Source of the DNA: Pseudonocardia sp. DSM 110487
GTDB taxonomy: Bacteria; Actinomycetota; Actinomycetes; Mycobacteriales; Pseudonocardiaceae
DNA: 64,000 nt
Assembly: GCF_019468565.1 (NCBI RefSeq)
Contig: NZ_CP080521.1
Span: 1,550,001-1,614,000 of the forward strand
Direction of reading: 5' to 3'
The number at the start of each line of letters is the position of its first letter. The stretch's first letter is position 1. The notes under the pieces were generated by a model that saw only the letters and a program-made list of their open reading frames with translations, had not been told where the DNA came from and searched no databases. Both the position numbers and the translations under genes were made by a program. Below, piece after piece: positions 25,187-33,706 of this stretch.

Positions 25187-25828
25187 TCATGCCTCCGTCA
25201 GATGCGCCAGCGCGACGACGAGGCGTTCGCTGATGTCCGCGGGCCACGGGAAGCTGACGGTCACCGACTGCTGGTGGGCCAGCCCGTGCAGCCCCACCCA
25301 CAACGCCACCGCGTCGGCGGACAGGTCGGTGCTGGTGGCGATGTCCGCGGCGACGCAGTCGCCGAGTACCTCGGCGAGCAGCCGCATGCTGCCCTGGCCC
25401 AGCGCCTGCATGTCGGCCTCTGTCAGCGAGCTCGCCTCCAGGTCGGGCATCCAGAGCCCGCCGAACATCGTGCGGTAGCGCCCGGGGCGCTTCCGCGCGA
25501 ACTCCAGGTAACCGGTGCAGACGGCGAAGAGCCGGGCCCGGGGATCATTGCCCGCGGCCTCCCGCGCGCCCCGTAGCTCCACCTCCAGCTCGTCGAATGC
25601 CTGCTCGACGACGGCCAGCATGATGCTGGGCTGGTCGGCGAAGTGGCGGTAGATCGACGGTGCGGAGATCCCGACCCGGCGCGCGACGGCCCGCAGCGTC
25701 ACCGACGTCTCGTCGCCGGTCTCGTCCAGTAGCGCGACGGCTCCGCTCACGATTTCGTCGCGCAGCCGCGAACCCTCGCCGCGGCGGTTGCGGGTGCGGA
25801 TGGCCGTTGTGGCGGGCTGCTCGGGCAT
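25187..25828 (-). CDS. TetR family transcriptional regulator
   Basis: A 213-residue TetR protein. The helix-turn-helix is TLRAVARRVGISAPSIYRHF followed by ADQPSIMLAVVEQAF. A TetR_C_13-type C-terminal domain follows (TGYLEFARKRPGRYRTMFGG, LWVGLHGLAHQQSV). It is divergent from the MDR oxidoreductase at 25934 and probably represses it and itself through the inverted repeats between them. Confidence 0.92.
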   Translation of the reverse strand: MPEQPATTAIRTRNRRGEGSRLRDEIVSGAVALLDETGDETSVTLRAVARRVGISAPSIYRHFADQPSIMLAVVEQAFDELEVELRGAREAAGNDPRARLFAVCTGYLEFARKRPGRYRTMFGGLWMPDLEASSLTEADMQALGQGSMRLLAEVLGDCVAADIATSTDLSADAVALWVGLHGLAHQQSVTVSFPWPADISERLVVALAHLTEA

Positions 25829-25848
25829 GCCTTCATCTTACACCTGAA

Positions 25849-25909
25849 AACTTACTCTCGTTCACCTTGCGCGGCTCAGGTAACGAGCGTATCTTTACGG
25901 CTGTAAGTT
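25849..25909. promoter_or_regulatory. Operator half-sites between TetR and MDR oxidoreductase
   Basis: AACTTAC at 25849-25855 and GTAAGTT at 25903-25909 are exact inverted copies in the 105-bp divergent gap, each next to a CTCGTTCAC or TTCACGAGCG element. The region is AT-richer than its surroundings. They are the likely binding sites of the adjacent TetR protein; the pairing is inferred from symmetry. Confidence 0.45.
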
Positions 25910-25933
25910 CACGAGCGTGAAGGGAGTCAGGGG

Positions 25934-26980
25934 ATGGACCACACCGCCGTCACCACGCAGACCACCGAGATCGTCCTGCCGGGCAAGGTCGAGCCGGAGG
26001 GCCTGCAGGTGCGCAACAGTCAGCTTCCGGCTCCGGCCGCCGGCCAGGCCGTCCTGCGCATGGACGCGACCGGCGTGTCGTTCGCCGAGCAGCAGATGCG
26101 CCTCGGCAAGTACTACGACCAACCGCCGTTCCCGTTCGTGCCCGGCTACGACGTGGTCGGCACGGTGACCGCCGTCGGGCCTGACGTGGATCCCGGCATG
26201 GTCGGCCGGCGGTTCGCCGCCGTGACGAAGATCGGGAGCTGGGCGTCCCACCAGCTGATCGACGCCGCCGACCTCGTGCCCGTGCCGGACGGCGTGGACG
26301 CGGCCTACGCCGAGACCGTTGTGGTCAACGGGATCACGGCGTGGCAGATGCTGCACCGCATCGCCCGGGTCCGGCCAGGGGGGACGATCGTGGTGCTGGG
26401 TGCCAACGGCGGCGTCGGCACGACGCTGGTGCAGCTCGCCCGCCACGCGGGGATCACCGTGATCGGTACCGCCTCCGCACGGCACCACGCGGTGCTTCGC
26501 GGGCTGGGCGCGACCCCGGTCGACTACCGCGATCCCCACATGTACCGGCGGATCCGCGAGCTCGCGCCGGGCGGGGTGGACGCGGTGTTCGACCACGTCG
26601 GCGGCGCCGGGATCGTCGAGTCCTGGCGGTTGCTGCGCCGCGGCGGCGCGCTCGTGTCCTATGGCACCGCGGCCACCAAGGACGACGAGGGCAACTCCCG
26701 GCTGCCGGTGCTGAAGCTGTTCGCCCGGCTGATGTGGTGGAACCTGCTGCCCAACGGCAGGTCGGCGCGGTTCTACAACTTCTGGGCCGGCCTGCGCCGT
26801 CGCGACGCCTTCCGGGCCCGGTTGCGCGAGGACCTCACCACGGTGCTGCGCATGCTGGCCGACGGTGTGCTCACCGCGCAGGTCGCCGCGCGGTTCCCGC
26901 TGTCGGAGGCCGGATCGGCACTGGCTCTGGCCGAGTCACGCACCGTCACCGGCAAGGTCGTCATCGTCCCGCACCTCTGA
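25934..26980 (+). CDS. MDR family NADP-dependent oxidoreductase (quinone oxidoreductase-like)
   Basis: A 348-residue medium-chain reductase without the catalytic zinc site. The GroES-like fold covers residues ~20-130 (DATGVSFAEQQMRLGKYYDQ, FPFVPGYDVVGTV). The Rossmann fold has VVLGANGGVGTTLVQLARHA near 155-174 and FDHVGGAGIVESWRLLRRGG. It ends with the usual AGSALALAESRTVTGKVVI. The ATG has GGGAG close upstream. It is co-transcribed with the membrane protein at 27066 and divergent from a TetR regulator, so an inducible detoxification role is likely. Substrate unknown. Confidence 0.9.
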   Translation: MDHTAVTTQTTEIVLPGKVEPEGLQVRNSQLPAPAAGQAVLRMDATGVSFAEQQMRLGKYYDQPPFPFVPGYDVVGTVTAVGPDVDPGMVGRRFAAVTKIGSWASHQLIDAADLVPVPDGVDAAYAETVVVNGITAWQMLHRIARVRPGGTIVVLGANGGVGTTLVQLARHAGITVIGTASARHHAVLRGLGATPVDYRDPHMYRRIRELAPGGVDAVFDHVGGAGIVESWRLLRRGGALVSYGTAATKDDEGNSRLPVLKLFARLMWWNLLPNGRSARFYNFWAGLRRRDAFRARLREDLTTVLRMLADGVLTAQVAARFPLSEAGSALALAESRTVTGKVVIVPHL

Positions 26981-27065
26981 CCGTCCGTCGACGCCGAGCC
27001 CTGCACCACCGAATCGCCCACGTCGGCCGGGCAGCGACCGAGGCCGCTTCACATCGGAGAACATC

Positions 27066-27659
27066 ATGACCACCGAAGCCCTGCCCGTCCCGGCCGCCGT
27101 CCGCGCCGCCACCGGCAGCGACGTCGACAGTCGCGCCGCCTACGCCAGCTTCGGGATCGCCTACGTCCTCGGACACGGCGCGGCCGCCGTCTCGCTTGGC
27201 CCCGACCCGCTGATCGCCCTGCCCGCCTGGCTGCCGATGACCCTCCTCGGCGCAGGCCTCGCCGCCGGCACCGTCTTCGCGAGCGTCGCCGCCACCCGTG
27301 CCCAGCGCGGCGCAGGCCCGCACGACAGCCTCTCCGGGAAACTGCTGGGCCTGTCGTGGGTCAGCGCCTTCATCGCGCTGTTCCTCGCCATCACCGGTCT
27401 CGCCGCCCAGCTGGAGATGCCCGACCTGCAGACGATGCTCTGGCCGACCTGGTCCGGCTTCCTCATGGGCCTGCTCTACCTCGGTGAGGGTGCCACCCGC
27501 CGCAACCTCCTGCACTACGGCCTCGGCACCTGGCTCGCCCTGATCTCGGCCGCCGCCCTCTTCCTCAGCATCCCCAGCCTGTTCTGGGTTCTCGCCATCG
27601 CGGGTGGTGGCGGGTTCGTGGTCGCGGCCGTCCTGGAGAGCCGGCGTCTCACCCGCTGA
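27066..27659 (+). CDS. Putative integral membrane protein, unknown function
   Basis: A 197-residue protein with five to six hydrophobic helices: about residues 26-43, 48-74, 93-112, 125-143 and 154-190. It has no signal peptide and no motif I can assign. ATG 27066 is supported by GGAG. It follows the MDR reductase by 85 bp in the same direction and overlaps the HxlR gene end by 11 bases tail to tail. Membrane proteins of this kind often accompany TetR-controlled reductases, but no function is claimed. Confidence 0.75.
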   Translation: MTTEALPVPAAVRAATGSDVDSRAAYASFGIAYVLGHGAAAVSLGPDPLIALPAWLPMTLLGAGLAAGTVFASVAATRAQRGAGPHDSLSGKLLGLSWVSAFIALFLAITGLAAQLEMPDLQTMLWPTWSGFLMGLLYLGEGATRRNLLHYGLGTWLALISAAALFLSIPSLFWVLAIAGGGGFVVAAVLESRRLTR

Positions 27660-28035
27660 CCGACACCTGGTCGTCGAAGCGTGCACGTGCCCGTTCGACG
27701 TCGGGCAGCGTGACGGTGGTCCAATGCAGGAGGGCGTCGATCAGATCCTGCAGTGACCGTCCGAGCGGCGAGATGCGGTACTCGACGGCGACGGGGCGCG
27801 TGCTCGTGACGACGCGCTCGACCATCCCGTTGCGCTCGAGGCGCCGGAGGGTCGACGTGAGCGACTTCTGCGTCACGACGGGAATCGCCCTGCGGAGGTC
27901 GTTGAAGCGCAACGGCCTCTCGCACAGGGCGTCGAGCACCTGGAGCGACCACTTGTCGAGCACCTGGTCGAGCAGCTCGCGGTGCCGCTCGGTGAGCTGA
28001 GGGCCGACGAGCGGTGGGGGAGCGGTATCCGGCAC
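27649..28035 (-). CDS. HxlR family transcriptional regulator
   Basis: A 128-residue winged-helix protein of the HxlR/MarR-like class. Typical blocks are LLDQVLDKWSLQVLDALCER, LRFNDLRRAIPVVTQKSLTS and TLRRLERNGMVERVV, then VEYRISPLGRSLQDLIDALL. The start is GTG 28035. It is divergent from the RidA gene, and short direct repeats sit between. HxlR proteins commonly sense aldehydes or oxidants; which applies here is not visible. Confidence 0.9.
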   Translation of the reverse strand: MPDTAPPPLVGPQLTERHRELLDQVLDKWSLQVLDALCERPLRFNDLRRAIPVVTQKSLTSTLRRLERNGMVERVVTSTRPVAVEYRISPLGRSLQDLIDALLHWTTVTLPDVERARARFDDQVSVSG

Positions 28036-28116
28036 GACACCTAGTCTCGTTGAAGTTCCCTTCGGACACCAGGTACACGTGGGATACCTAGTGCTAGTCG
28101 AATCGAAGGGACAACC
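28036..28116. promoter_or_regulatory. Divergent promoter region, HxlR / RidA
   Basis: The 81-bp gap carries ACACCTAG at 28037-28044 and ATACCTAG at 28084-28091, direct copies 47 bp apart, the second followed by GTGCTAG. The CTAG-containing pattern stands out in this GC-rich setting and is a plausible HxlR site. No clear -35/-10 pair was identified. Confidence 0.4.
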
Positions 28117-28527
28117 ATGGCAGTGCAGCTCCTGACCCCGGAAGGCATGTTCGCCCCCGTTCCGTACCACCACGTCTCCGTCAGCACGGGTGCTCGGCAC
28201 GTGCACGTGGCCGGCCAGATCGCGCGTGACGCCGATGGGAAGCCCGTCGCGACCGGCGACCTTGCGGGCCAGCTCGCGCACGCGTTGCGCAGCACCGCGC
28301 GCGGCCTGGCCGGTGCAGGGGCGACCTTCGCCGACGTCGTACGCCTCCGGTTCTTCGTCACGAACTGGAGCCCCGAGAAGTACGACGACTTCATCGCGGG
28401 CATCGAGCGCGTGACGGACGAACTCGGGATCCCGCGGCCGTTGCCGCCGCTGTCGGCGATCGGCGTCGACTACCTGTTCGAGCCCGATGTGCTCGTCGAG
28501 GTCGAGGCCTTCGCCGTCCTCGACTGA
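28117..28527 (+). CDS. RidA family protein (YjgF/YER057c/UK114)
   Basis: A 136-residue enamine/imine deaminase-like protein. The family core is seen as VHVAGQIARDADGKPVATGD, then LRSTARGLAGAGATFADVVR and VEVEAFAVLD; the arginine in the KLRFF-like strand (VRLRFFVTNW) is kept. Canonical RidA has RxxxP...E near the end, here VDYLFEPDVLVEVEA, so activity on imines is plausible but a diverged subfamily is possible. An HxlR regulator controls it divergently, which suggests a stress or xenobiotic response rather than housekeeping RidA. Confidence 0.88.
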   Translation: MAVQLLTPEGMFAPVPYHHVSVSTGARHVHVAGQIARDADGKPVATGDLAGQLAHALRSTARGLAGAGATFADVVRLRFFVTNWSPEKYDDFIAGIERVTDELGIPRPLPPLSAIGVDYLFEPDVLVEVEAFAVLD

Positions 28528-28598
28528 CATCGAGGGCCTGCCGTCCTTGACGTGTAGAGCGGTTCACCGCCTTCTGATCACCGAGATCACCTGTGTTG

Positions 28599-28610
28599 TG
28601 AAACGTTCCA
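28599..28610. promoter_or_regulatory. LacI-type operator upstream of alpha-L-rhamnosidase
   Basis: TGAAACGTTCCA is one base away from the LacI-family consensus palindrome TGAAACGTTTCA, with the central CG. It lies 49 bp before the rhamnosidase GTG. A LacI regulator gene is immediately downstream of the rhamnosidase, so autogenous control of the pair is likely. Read from sequence, with assignment by context. Confidence 0.65.
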
Positions 28611-28658
28611 ACTGCTGTTAGCGTCCCCGCGCCGCTCACTCGACGAGGAGGACCGCTC

Positions 28659-31280
28659 GTGGTTGCAGGAGAGCCACCGGTGGAGTGGTCCGCGCAGTGG
28701 ATCGGCAAGCGTACCGATCCGGCACGCCGGATCCTGCAGTCGTTGACGTCCGACCACGTGGCGTGGGTCGAGCCGGCGCACTGGGTGGGCCAGACGTTCA
28801 CCGCGCCGGGACCGGTGATGGCCGTGGGCGTCGACCTGGTCGGCGAGCCCGGGACCGAGATGCGCGGCATGCTCGAGCTGTGTCGCGGGGACGGCACCGT
28901 ACTGGCCGGCCAGGTCGTCGAGCAGGGCGCGTTCCGCTGGGACCGCTTCGCCCACTTCCTCGATCTCCCCGACCCCGTCGGCGCCGGGGAGTACATCCTG
29001 CGGCTGCGGGGCGAGAAGGGCCGGATCGGCTGGCGCACGCTGTCCGTTCCCGATCCGGCCGGGTCCGACGACGGTGTCTCGCCGCTCCCGGTGCTGGGGA
29101 CGGCCATGCGGGACGGCAACCCGGAGCCGGGGGTGCGGGCCATCGGTGTGGAGACCGTGCCCGCCCCCGACCCGGTCTTCCGGACGTCGTTCGTCGCGCC
29201 GGAGGGGGTGCGGGAGGCGCGGCTGAGCGCGGTCGGGCTCGGGTACGGCGAGTTCTTCGTCAACGGGCGAGCGGTCACCGAGGACGTGCTGGAACCCGCG
29301 CAGACGACCTACGACCGCACGATCCTCTACCGCACCTACGACGTGACCCCGCTCCTGCGTGCCGGGGAGAACACGCTCAGCGCCGAGCTCGGCCGCGGCT
29401 TCCACTCCGCGCGAGGGGCGAACACCTGGGCGTGGAACTTCGTCCGATGGCATCGCGAGCCGGTGCTGCTGGCGCAGCTGGAGTACGTCGACGGCGCAGG
29501 GGAGCGGCACGTCGTCGCCTCGGGGGCGAACTGGGAGGCGGCCGATGGCGCGGCGACGGCCGACCTGCTCTACACGGGCGAGACGACCGACCCCGGCCAT
29601 GCGCGGCGCGCTGCGTGGGAGCCCGCGCTGGCGGTGGCGCCCCCTGGCGGGGTGCTGCGGCGCGCGACCGCTCCGCCGGTCCGCCGCACCGAGCTGCTCT
29701 CACCCGTGTCGAGCACCGCGCTGGGGCAGCAGGCGGTCCACGACTTCGGCGAGGTGCTGGCGGGCCGGATCCGCCTCACCGCGGTGGGTGATGCGGGCGC
29801 GCAGGTCATCGTGCGGTACGCCGAAGGGCGCCGACCCGACGGCTCGGTCCGCTGCGAGAACATCCTCGCCGCGGGGGAGGCCCAGGTCGACCGCCTCGTC
29901 CTCGCCGACACCGGCGAGGAGATCACGTGGGAGCCGCGGTTCTCCTACAAGGGCTTCCGGTACGCAGGCGTGGAGGTTCTCGGTTCCGCGACGGTCACAT
30001 CGATCCATGCGGTCCGGCTGGAGACGGCGGTGTCGCGCGTCGGCGAGTTCGAGTGCGCGGACGAGACCCTGACCTGGATCGACCGCGCCACCGCCCGGAC
30101 GTTCCTCAACAACCTGCACGGTGTCCCGACCGACACCCCGGTCTACGAGAAGAACGGCTGGACGGCGGACGCGCACCTCGCGACCGAGGCCGTGCTGCAC
30201 CACGTCGACCTGCGGGAGTCGTTCGGGAAGTGGCTGGACGACCACGTCGACGCCCGCGACGGGCACGGGATGGTCCCGCAGATCGTGCCCACCCCGGACT
30301 GGGGCCGGGCGGCGGACCCCGCGTGGAGCGCCTCGATGGTGCTCATCCCCTGGTACCTGTACCGCGAGTACGGCGACCGCGCGATCCTCGAGCGCTACGC
30401 CGCCCCGATCCGGACCTACACCGACCGGCTGCTCGATCTCGCACCCGACGGGCTGTGGCCGCACCACAGCTGGGGTGACTGGCTCTCCCCCGGCCACCTG
30501 TTCGCCCCCGAGGGGCCGATGCCGACGGCGACGATGATGCTGCACCACGTCGCGTGCCGGGCCGCCGACATCCACGGCGAGCTGGGGGAGGCGAGCGACG
30601 CGCGGCGGTACCGGGCGGCTGCCGACACCGTGGCGGCCGCCTACCACCGGCGGTTCTTCGACGCGGCCACCGGCACCTACCGGGACCCGGACGTCGGGTA
30701 CCGGCAGGCGATGAACGTGCTCCCGCTGGCGTTCGGTGCCATCCCGGCCGACCACGTGACCGCCGTCGCCGAAGGCCTGTTCGCCGACATCGAGCACCGC
30801 ACGAGCGGCCATCTGGACTGCGGCGCCGTGGCCGCGAAGCACCTGCTCCCGGTGCTGGCGGCGCACGGCCGTCCCGACCTCGCCGTCACCGTCGCCACTC
30901 GGCGGGACCGGCCGGGCTGGGGCGTGTGGCGGGACGCGGGCGCCGCGACCCTGATGGAGTCGTGGGACGAGACCGCGCGCTCCCACAACCACTACTTCCT
31001 CGGCGCCGCGGCGGCGTGGATCCAGCAGGCCGTCGGCGGCCTGCGCGCGACGAGCCCCGGCTGGGCGACGTTCGACGTCGCGCCGATCGTCGACGACCGC
31101 ATCGGTTGGGCGCGCATCACCCACACGAGCGTCCGCGGCCGGATCGAAGTGGCCTGGCGGCGCTCGGGCGGCGACTGGGAGCTGACCGTCGAGGTCCCGG
31201 ACACCGCCACCGCGACCGTGCGGCTGCCCGGGCACGCGGACGCGGCGCTCCAGGGCGGGCGGCACAGGCTGCTCGGCTGA
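28659..31280 (+). CDS. Alpha-L-rhamnosidase, GH78 family
   Basis: An 873-residue intracellular glycoside hydrolase that removes terminal alpha-L-rhamnose. N-terminal beta domains are followed by the Bac_rhamnosid_N fold (EARLSAVGLGYGEFFVNGRA) and the catalytic (alpha/alpha)6 barrel from ~480. The general-acid loop is DTPVYEKNGWTADAHL and the second acidic site is TLMESWDETARSHNHYFLGA, both GH78 hallmarks. No signal peptide is seen, so rhamnosides must first be imported. GTG 28659 follows GAGGAGG. A LacI-type operator precedes it and a LacI gene follows. No rhamnose catabolic genes are in the window. Confidence 0.93.
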   Translation: MVAGEPPVEWSAQWIGKRTDPARRILQSLTSDHVAWVEPAHWVGQTFTAPGPVMAVGVDLVGEPGTEMRGMLELCRGDGTVLAGQVVEQGAFRWDRFAHFLDLPDPVGAGEYILRLRGEKGRIGWRTLSVPDPAGSDDGVSPLPVLGTAMRDGNPEPGVRAIGVETVPAPDPVFRTSFVAPEGVREARLSAVGLGYGEFFVNGRAVTEDVLEPAQTTYDRTILYRTYDVTPLLRAGENTLSAELGRGFHSARGANTWAWNFVRWHREPVLLAQLEYVDGAGERHVVASGANWEAADGAATADLLYTGETTDPGHARRAAWEPALAVAPPGGVLRRATAPPVRRTELLSPVSSTALGQQAVHDFGEVLAGRIRLTAVGDAGAQVIVRYAEGRRPDGSVRCENILAAGEAQVDRLVLADTGEEITWEPRFSYKGFRYAGVEVLGSATVTSIHAVRLETAVSRVGEFECADETLTWIDRATARTFLNNLHGVPTDTPVYEKNGWTADAHLATEAVLHHVDLRESFGKWLDDHVDARDGHGMVPQIVPTPDWGRAADPAWSASMVLIPWYLYREYGDRAILERYAAPIRTYTDRLLDLAPDGLWPHHSWGDWLSPGHLFAPEGPMPTATMMLHHVACRAADIHGELGEASDARRYRAAADTVAAAYHRRFFDAATGTYRDPDVGYRQAMNVLPLAFGAIPADHVTAVAEGLFADIEHRTSGHLDCGAVAAKHLLPVLAAHGRPDLAVTVATRRDRPGWGVWRDAGAATLMESWDETARSHNHYFLGAAAAWIQQAVGGLRATSPGWATFDVAPIVDDRIGWARITHTSVRGRIEVAWRRSGGDWELTVEVPDTATATVRLPGHADAALQGGRHRLLG

Positions 31281-31364
31281 GGCCGTCGGGGTCCTCGGAA
31301 CGGGCTGTGGCCGAACTACGATGAGCAGCCAACGCCCGGCGCTGGAAGGAGCAGCCTGAGCAAG

Positions 31365-32381
31365 GTGACGATCCGCCAGGTGGCGGACCTCGCGCGCGTC
31401 TCGCCCGCGTCCGTGTCGAACTACTTCCACAAGCCGGACCGGCTCTCCGGCACGACGCGCGAGCGGATCCGGGACGCGATCGAGGCGCTCGGCTTCGTCC
31501 CCAACGACGCGGCCCGCACCCTGCGGCGCGGGGTCAGCCCGGTGATCGGGTACATCGCGTTCGAGCCGGCCAGCGCGACCACCCCTGAGGTCGCTGCCGC
31601 GATCGAGTCCCGCGTCTCGAGCCGCGGGATGCACCTGCTGATGGCGAACGACACCGGCTCGCAGGAGCGCGAGCGCAGCTACCTGCAGCTGTTCGAGCAG
31701 CAGCGGGTCAGCGGGATCATCATCGCGGCGGTGACCGACGTCGAGCCGGAGCTGGCCAGGATGCGCCGCCGGGGGATCGCGAGCGTGGTGAGCGCGCGTC
31801 GCGCCACCGTCGCATCGCAGGCCTCGGTGTCCATCGATCACCTGCTCGGTGGTGAGCTGGCCGTTCGCCACCTCGTGGAGCAGGGCAGGCGCCGGATCGG
31901 TTTCGTCGCGTCGTCGTTCGGTCTCCGCCAGGTGGAGGACCGGCTGCGCGGTGCCCTGTCGGTCGTGGAGAGCGTTCCCGGCGTCACCCTCGAGGTGATC
32001 CCGGTGCCCGAGCGCTCGGTCGCCGCCGGGTTCGCGTGCGCCGAGGCGCTCGCGGGCCGTGATCCCGGGAGGGGCCCCGATGCCCTGTTCTGCGCGAACG
32101 ACCTGCTCGCGATCGGCGTCATCCACGGCATCACGACCGATGGCAGGCTGCGGGTGCCGCACGACCTCGCCGTCGTCGGCTACGACGACATCGAGTTCGC
32201 CCGCTCGACGATCGTTCCCCTGACGACCGTCCGGACCCCGCACGCCCAGATGGGCGCAGCCGCCGCCGACCTGCTCTTCGACGAGATCGCCAGTATCGCC
32301 GCCGGGGGAGACGTCCCGGACGTGGCGGACCGGCCACAGGTCGTGTTCGCTCCCGAGCTCGTGGTCCGGTCGTCGACCTAG
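31365..32381 (+). CDS. LacI family transcriptional regulator
   Basis: A 338-residue LacI protein: helix-turn-helix VTIRQVADLARVSPASVSNY, hinge SGTTRERIRDAIEALGFVPN, then a periplasmic-binding-like sensor domain ending in VGYDDIEFARSTIVPLTTV. The GTG at 31365 gives the usual start, but AAGGAG at 31346-31351 fits better with a CTG at 31356, which would add Met-Ser-Lys and yield the common MSKVTI beginning. It follows the rhamnosidase by 84 bp and most likely represses it via the operator at 28599. Its stop shares the palindromic CTAG with the stop of the convergent NDH-2 gene. Confidence 0.92.
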   Translation: MTIRQVADLARVSPASVSNYFHKPDRLSGTTRERIRDAIEALGFVPNDAARTLRRGVSPVIGYIAFEPASATTPEVAAAIESRVSSRGMHLLMANDTGSQERERSYLQLFEQQRVSGIIIAAVTDVEPELARMRRRGIASVVSARRATVASQASVSIDHLLGGELAVRHLVEQGRRRIGFVASSFGLRQVEDRLRGALSVVESVPGVTLEVIPVPERSVAAGFACAEALAGRDPGRGPDALFCANDLLAIGVIHGITTDGRLRVPHDLAVVGYDDIEFARSTIVPLTTVRTPHAQMGAAAADLLFDEIASIAAGGDVPDVADRPQVVFAPELVVRSST

Positions 32382-33706
32382 GCGGCTCCGCGCCCTTCCT
32401 CGACGGCTTTCGCGGCCGACATATTGATCAGCCGGTGGCCGCGGTGACGGGCATAGCGCAGGGAGCGGACCCAGTTGTAGAGGGTGCCGAGCCGGTTGCC
32501 CCAGCCGATCAGGAACATGACGTGGACGTAGCACCAGAGCAGGTAGCCCACCCAGCCGGTGATCTTGACGCCCCAGACGTCGGCGACCGCTTGCCGGGCG
32601 CCGATCGTGGCCATCGAGCCCTTGTCCCGGTACCTGAACGGGGCGGGGGTGGTGTGATCGCCCTGCACCCTGGCGGCGATCAGCCGGCCGACGTACGTGC
32701 CCTGCTGCATGGCGACCTGGGCGACGCCGGGTAGCCGGTCCACGGTGGTGACCATGTCCCCGATCGCGTAGACGTCCTCGGCGCCCGGGAGGCTGCAGTC
32801 CGGATCCACCTCGATCCGACCGGCCCGGTCGGTCGCGGTGCCGGTGGCCTTGGCCAGCGTCGCGGCCAGCGGGGAGGCCTGCACGCCCGCGGCCCAGATC
32901 TTCGTGCAGGCGGTGATCGTCTCGACGCCCTTCGGCCCCTTGACCGTGATCGACCGGGTGTCCATGTCGGTCGCCGTGGTGCCGAGCCGGACGTGAACGC
33001 CCATCTTCTCCAGCCGGCGCTGCGTGTAGCGCTGCAACTTCGGCGCGAAGGACGGGAGCACGGAGGGTGCCGCGTCCAGCAGAACGATCTTCGCCTGGCG
33101 GGTGTCGATGGAGCGGTACTCGTCGGGCAGCACGTGGTGCGCGAGCTCGGCGAGCTGGCCGGTCACCTCGACGCCGGTGGGGCCGGCCCCGACCACGACG
33201 AAGGTCAGGTGCGCGTCGCGTTCCTCCTCGTCGGTGGCGAGTTCGGCGAGCTCGTACGCGCCGAGGATGCGGCTGCGGAGCATCCGGGCGTCCTCGATGC
33301 TCTTCATGCCGGGGGCGAACCGGGCCCACTCGTCGTGCCCGAAGTAGGCGTGCGTCGCCCCGCCTGCCACGACGAGGTAGTCGTAGGGCAGGTCGAGTTG
33401 CTGCCCGTTCGGGCCGAGGGCGCGCACGATCTTGCCCTGCGGGTCGATGTCGTGGACATCGGCGAGCAGGGTGCGGGTGTTGGGCTGCTTCTTCACCACG
33501 CGGCGCAGTGCGGGGGCGATCAGCCCAGGGGAGAGGATCCCGGTCGCCACCTGGTAGAGCAGCGGCTGGAACAGGTGGTGGTTCGTGCGGTCGACGAGGG
33601 TGACGTCCACGTCGGCCCGCGCCAGCGCCCTCGCCACCCGGACGCCACCGAACCCGCCGCCGACTATGACGACCTGCGCGCGGCCCTCTGTCTCGGTGCT
33701 GCTCAC
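32378..33706 (-). CDS. ndh: Type II NADH:quinone oxidoreductase
   Basis: A 442-residue membrane-associated flavoprotein that oxidises NADH and reduces menaquinone without pumping protons. FAD motif VVIVGGGFGGVRVARALARA is at residues 12-31, the NADH motif VVVGAGPTGVEVTGQLAEL is near 164, and VYAIGDM is the second FAD site. The C-terminal part has the hydrophobic GWVGYLLWCYVHVMFLIGWG stretch that anchors the enzyme. GTG 33706 follows GGAGGG; a much longer frame upstream is not supported. It stands alone, convergent with the LacI gene. Confidence 0.93.
   Translation of the reverse strand: MSSTETEGRAQVVIVGGGFGGVRVARALARADVDVTLVDRTNHHLFQPLLYQVATGILSPGLIAPALRRVVKKQPNTRTLLADVHDIDPQGKIVRALGPNGQQLDLPYDYLVVAGGATHAYFGHDEWARFAPGMKSIEDARMLRSRILGAYELAELATDEEERDAHLTFVVVGAGPTGVEVTGQLAELAHHVLPDEYRSIDTRQAKIVLLDAAPSVLPSFAPKLQRYTQRRLEKMGVHVRLGTTATDMDTRSITVKGPKGVETITACTKIWAAGVQASPLAATLAKATGTATDRAGRIEVDPDCSLPGAEDVYAIGDMVTTVDRLPGVAQVAMQQGTYVGRLIAARVQGDHTTPAPFRYRDKGSMATIGARQAVADVWGVKITGWVGYLLWCYVHVMFLIGWGNRLGTLYNWVRSLRYARHRGHRLINMSAAKAVEEGRGAA

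Noticed and set aside
32378..32381. Overlapping LacI and ndh genes as evidence of a wrong call
   Set aside because: Both genes are well supported; they simply share the palindromic CTAG as stop codons on opposite strands.
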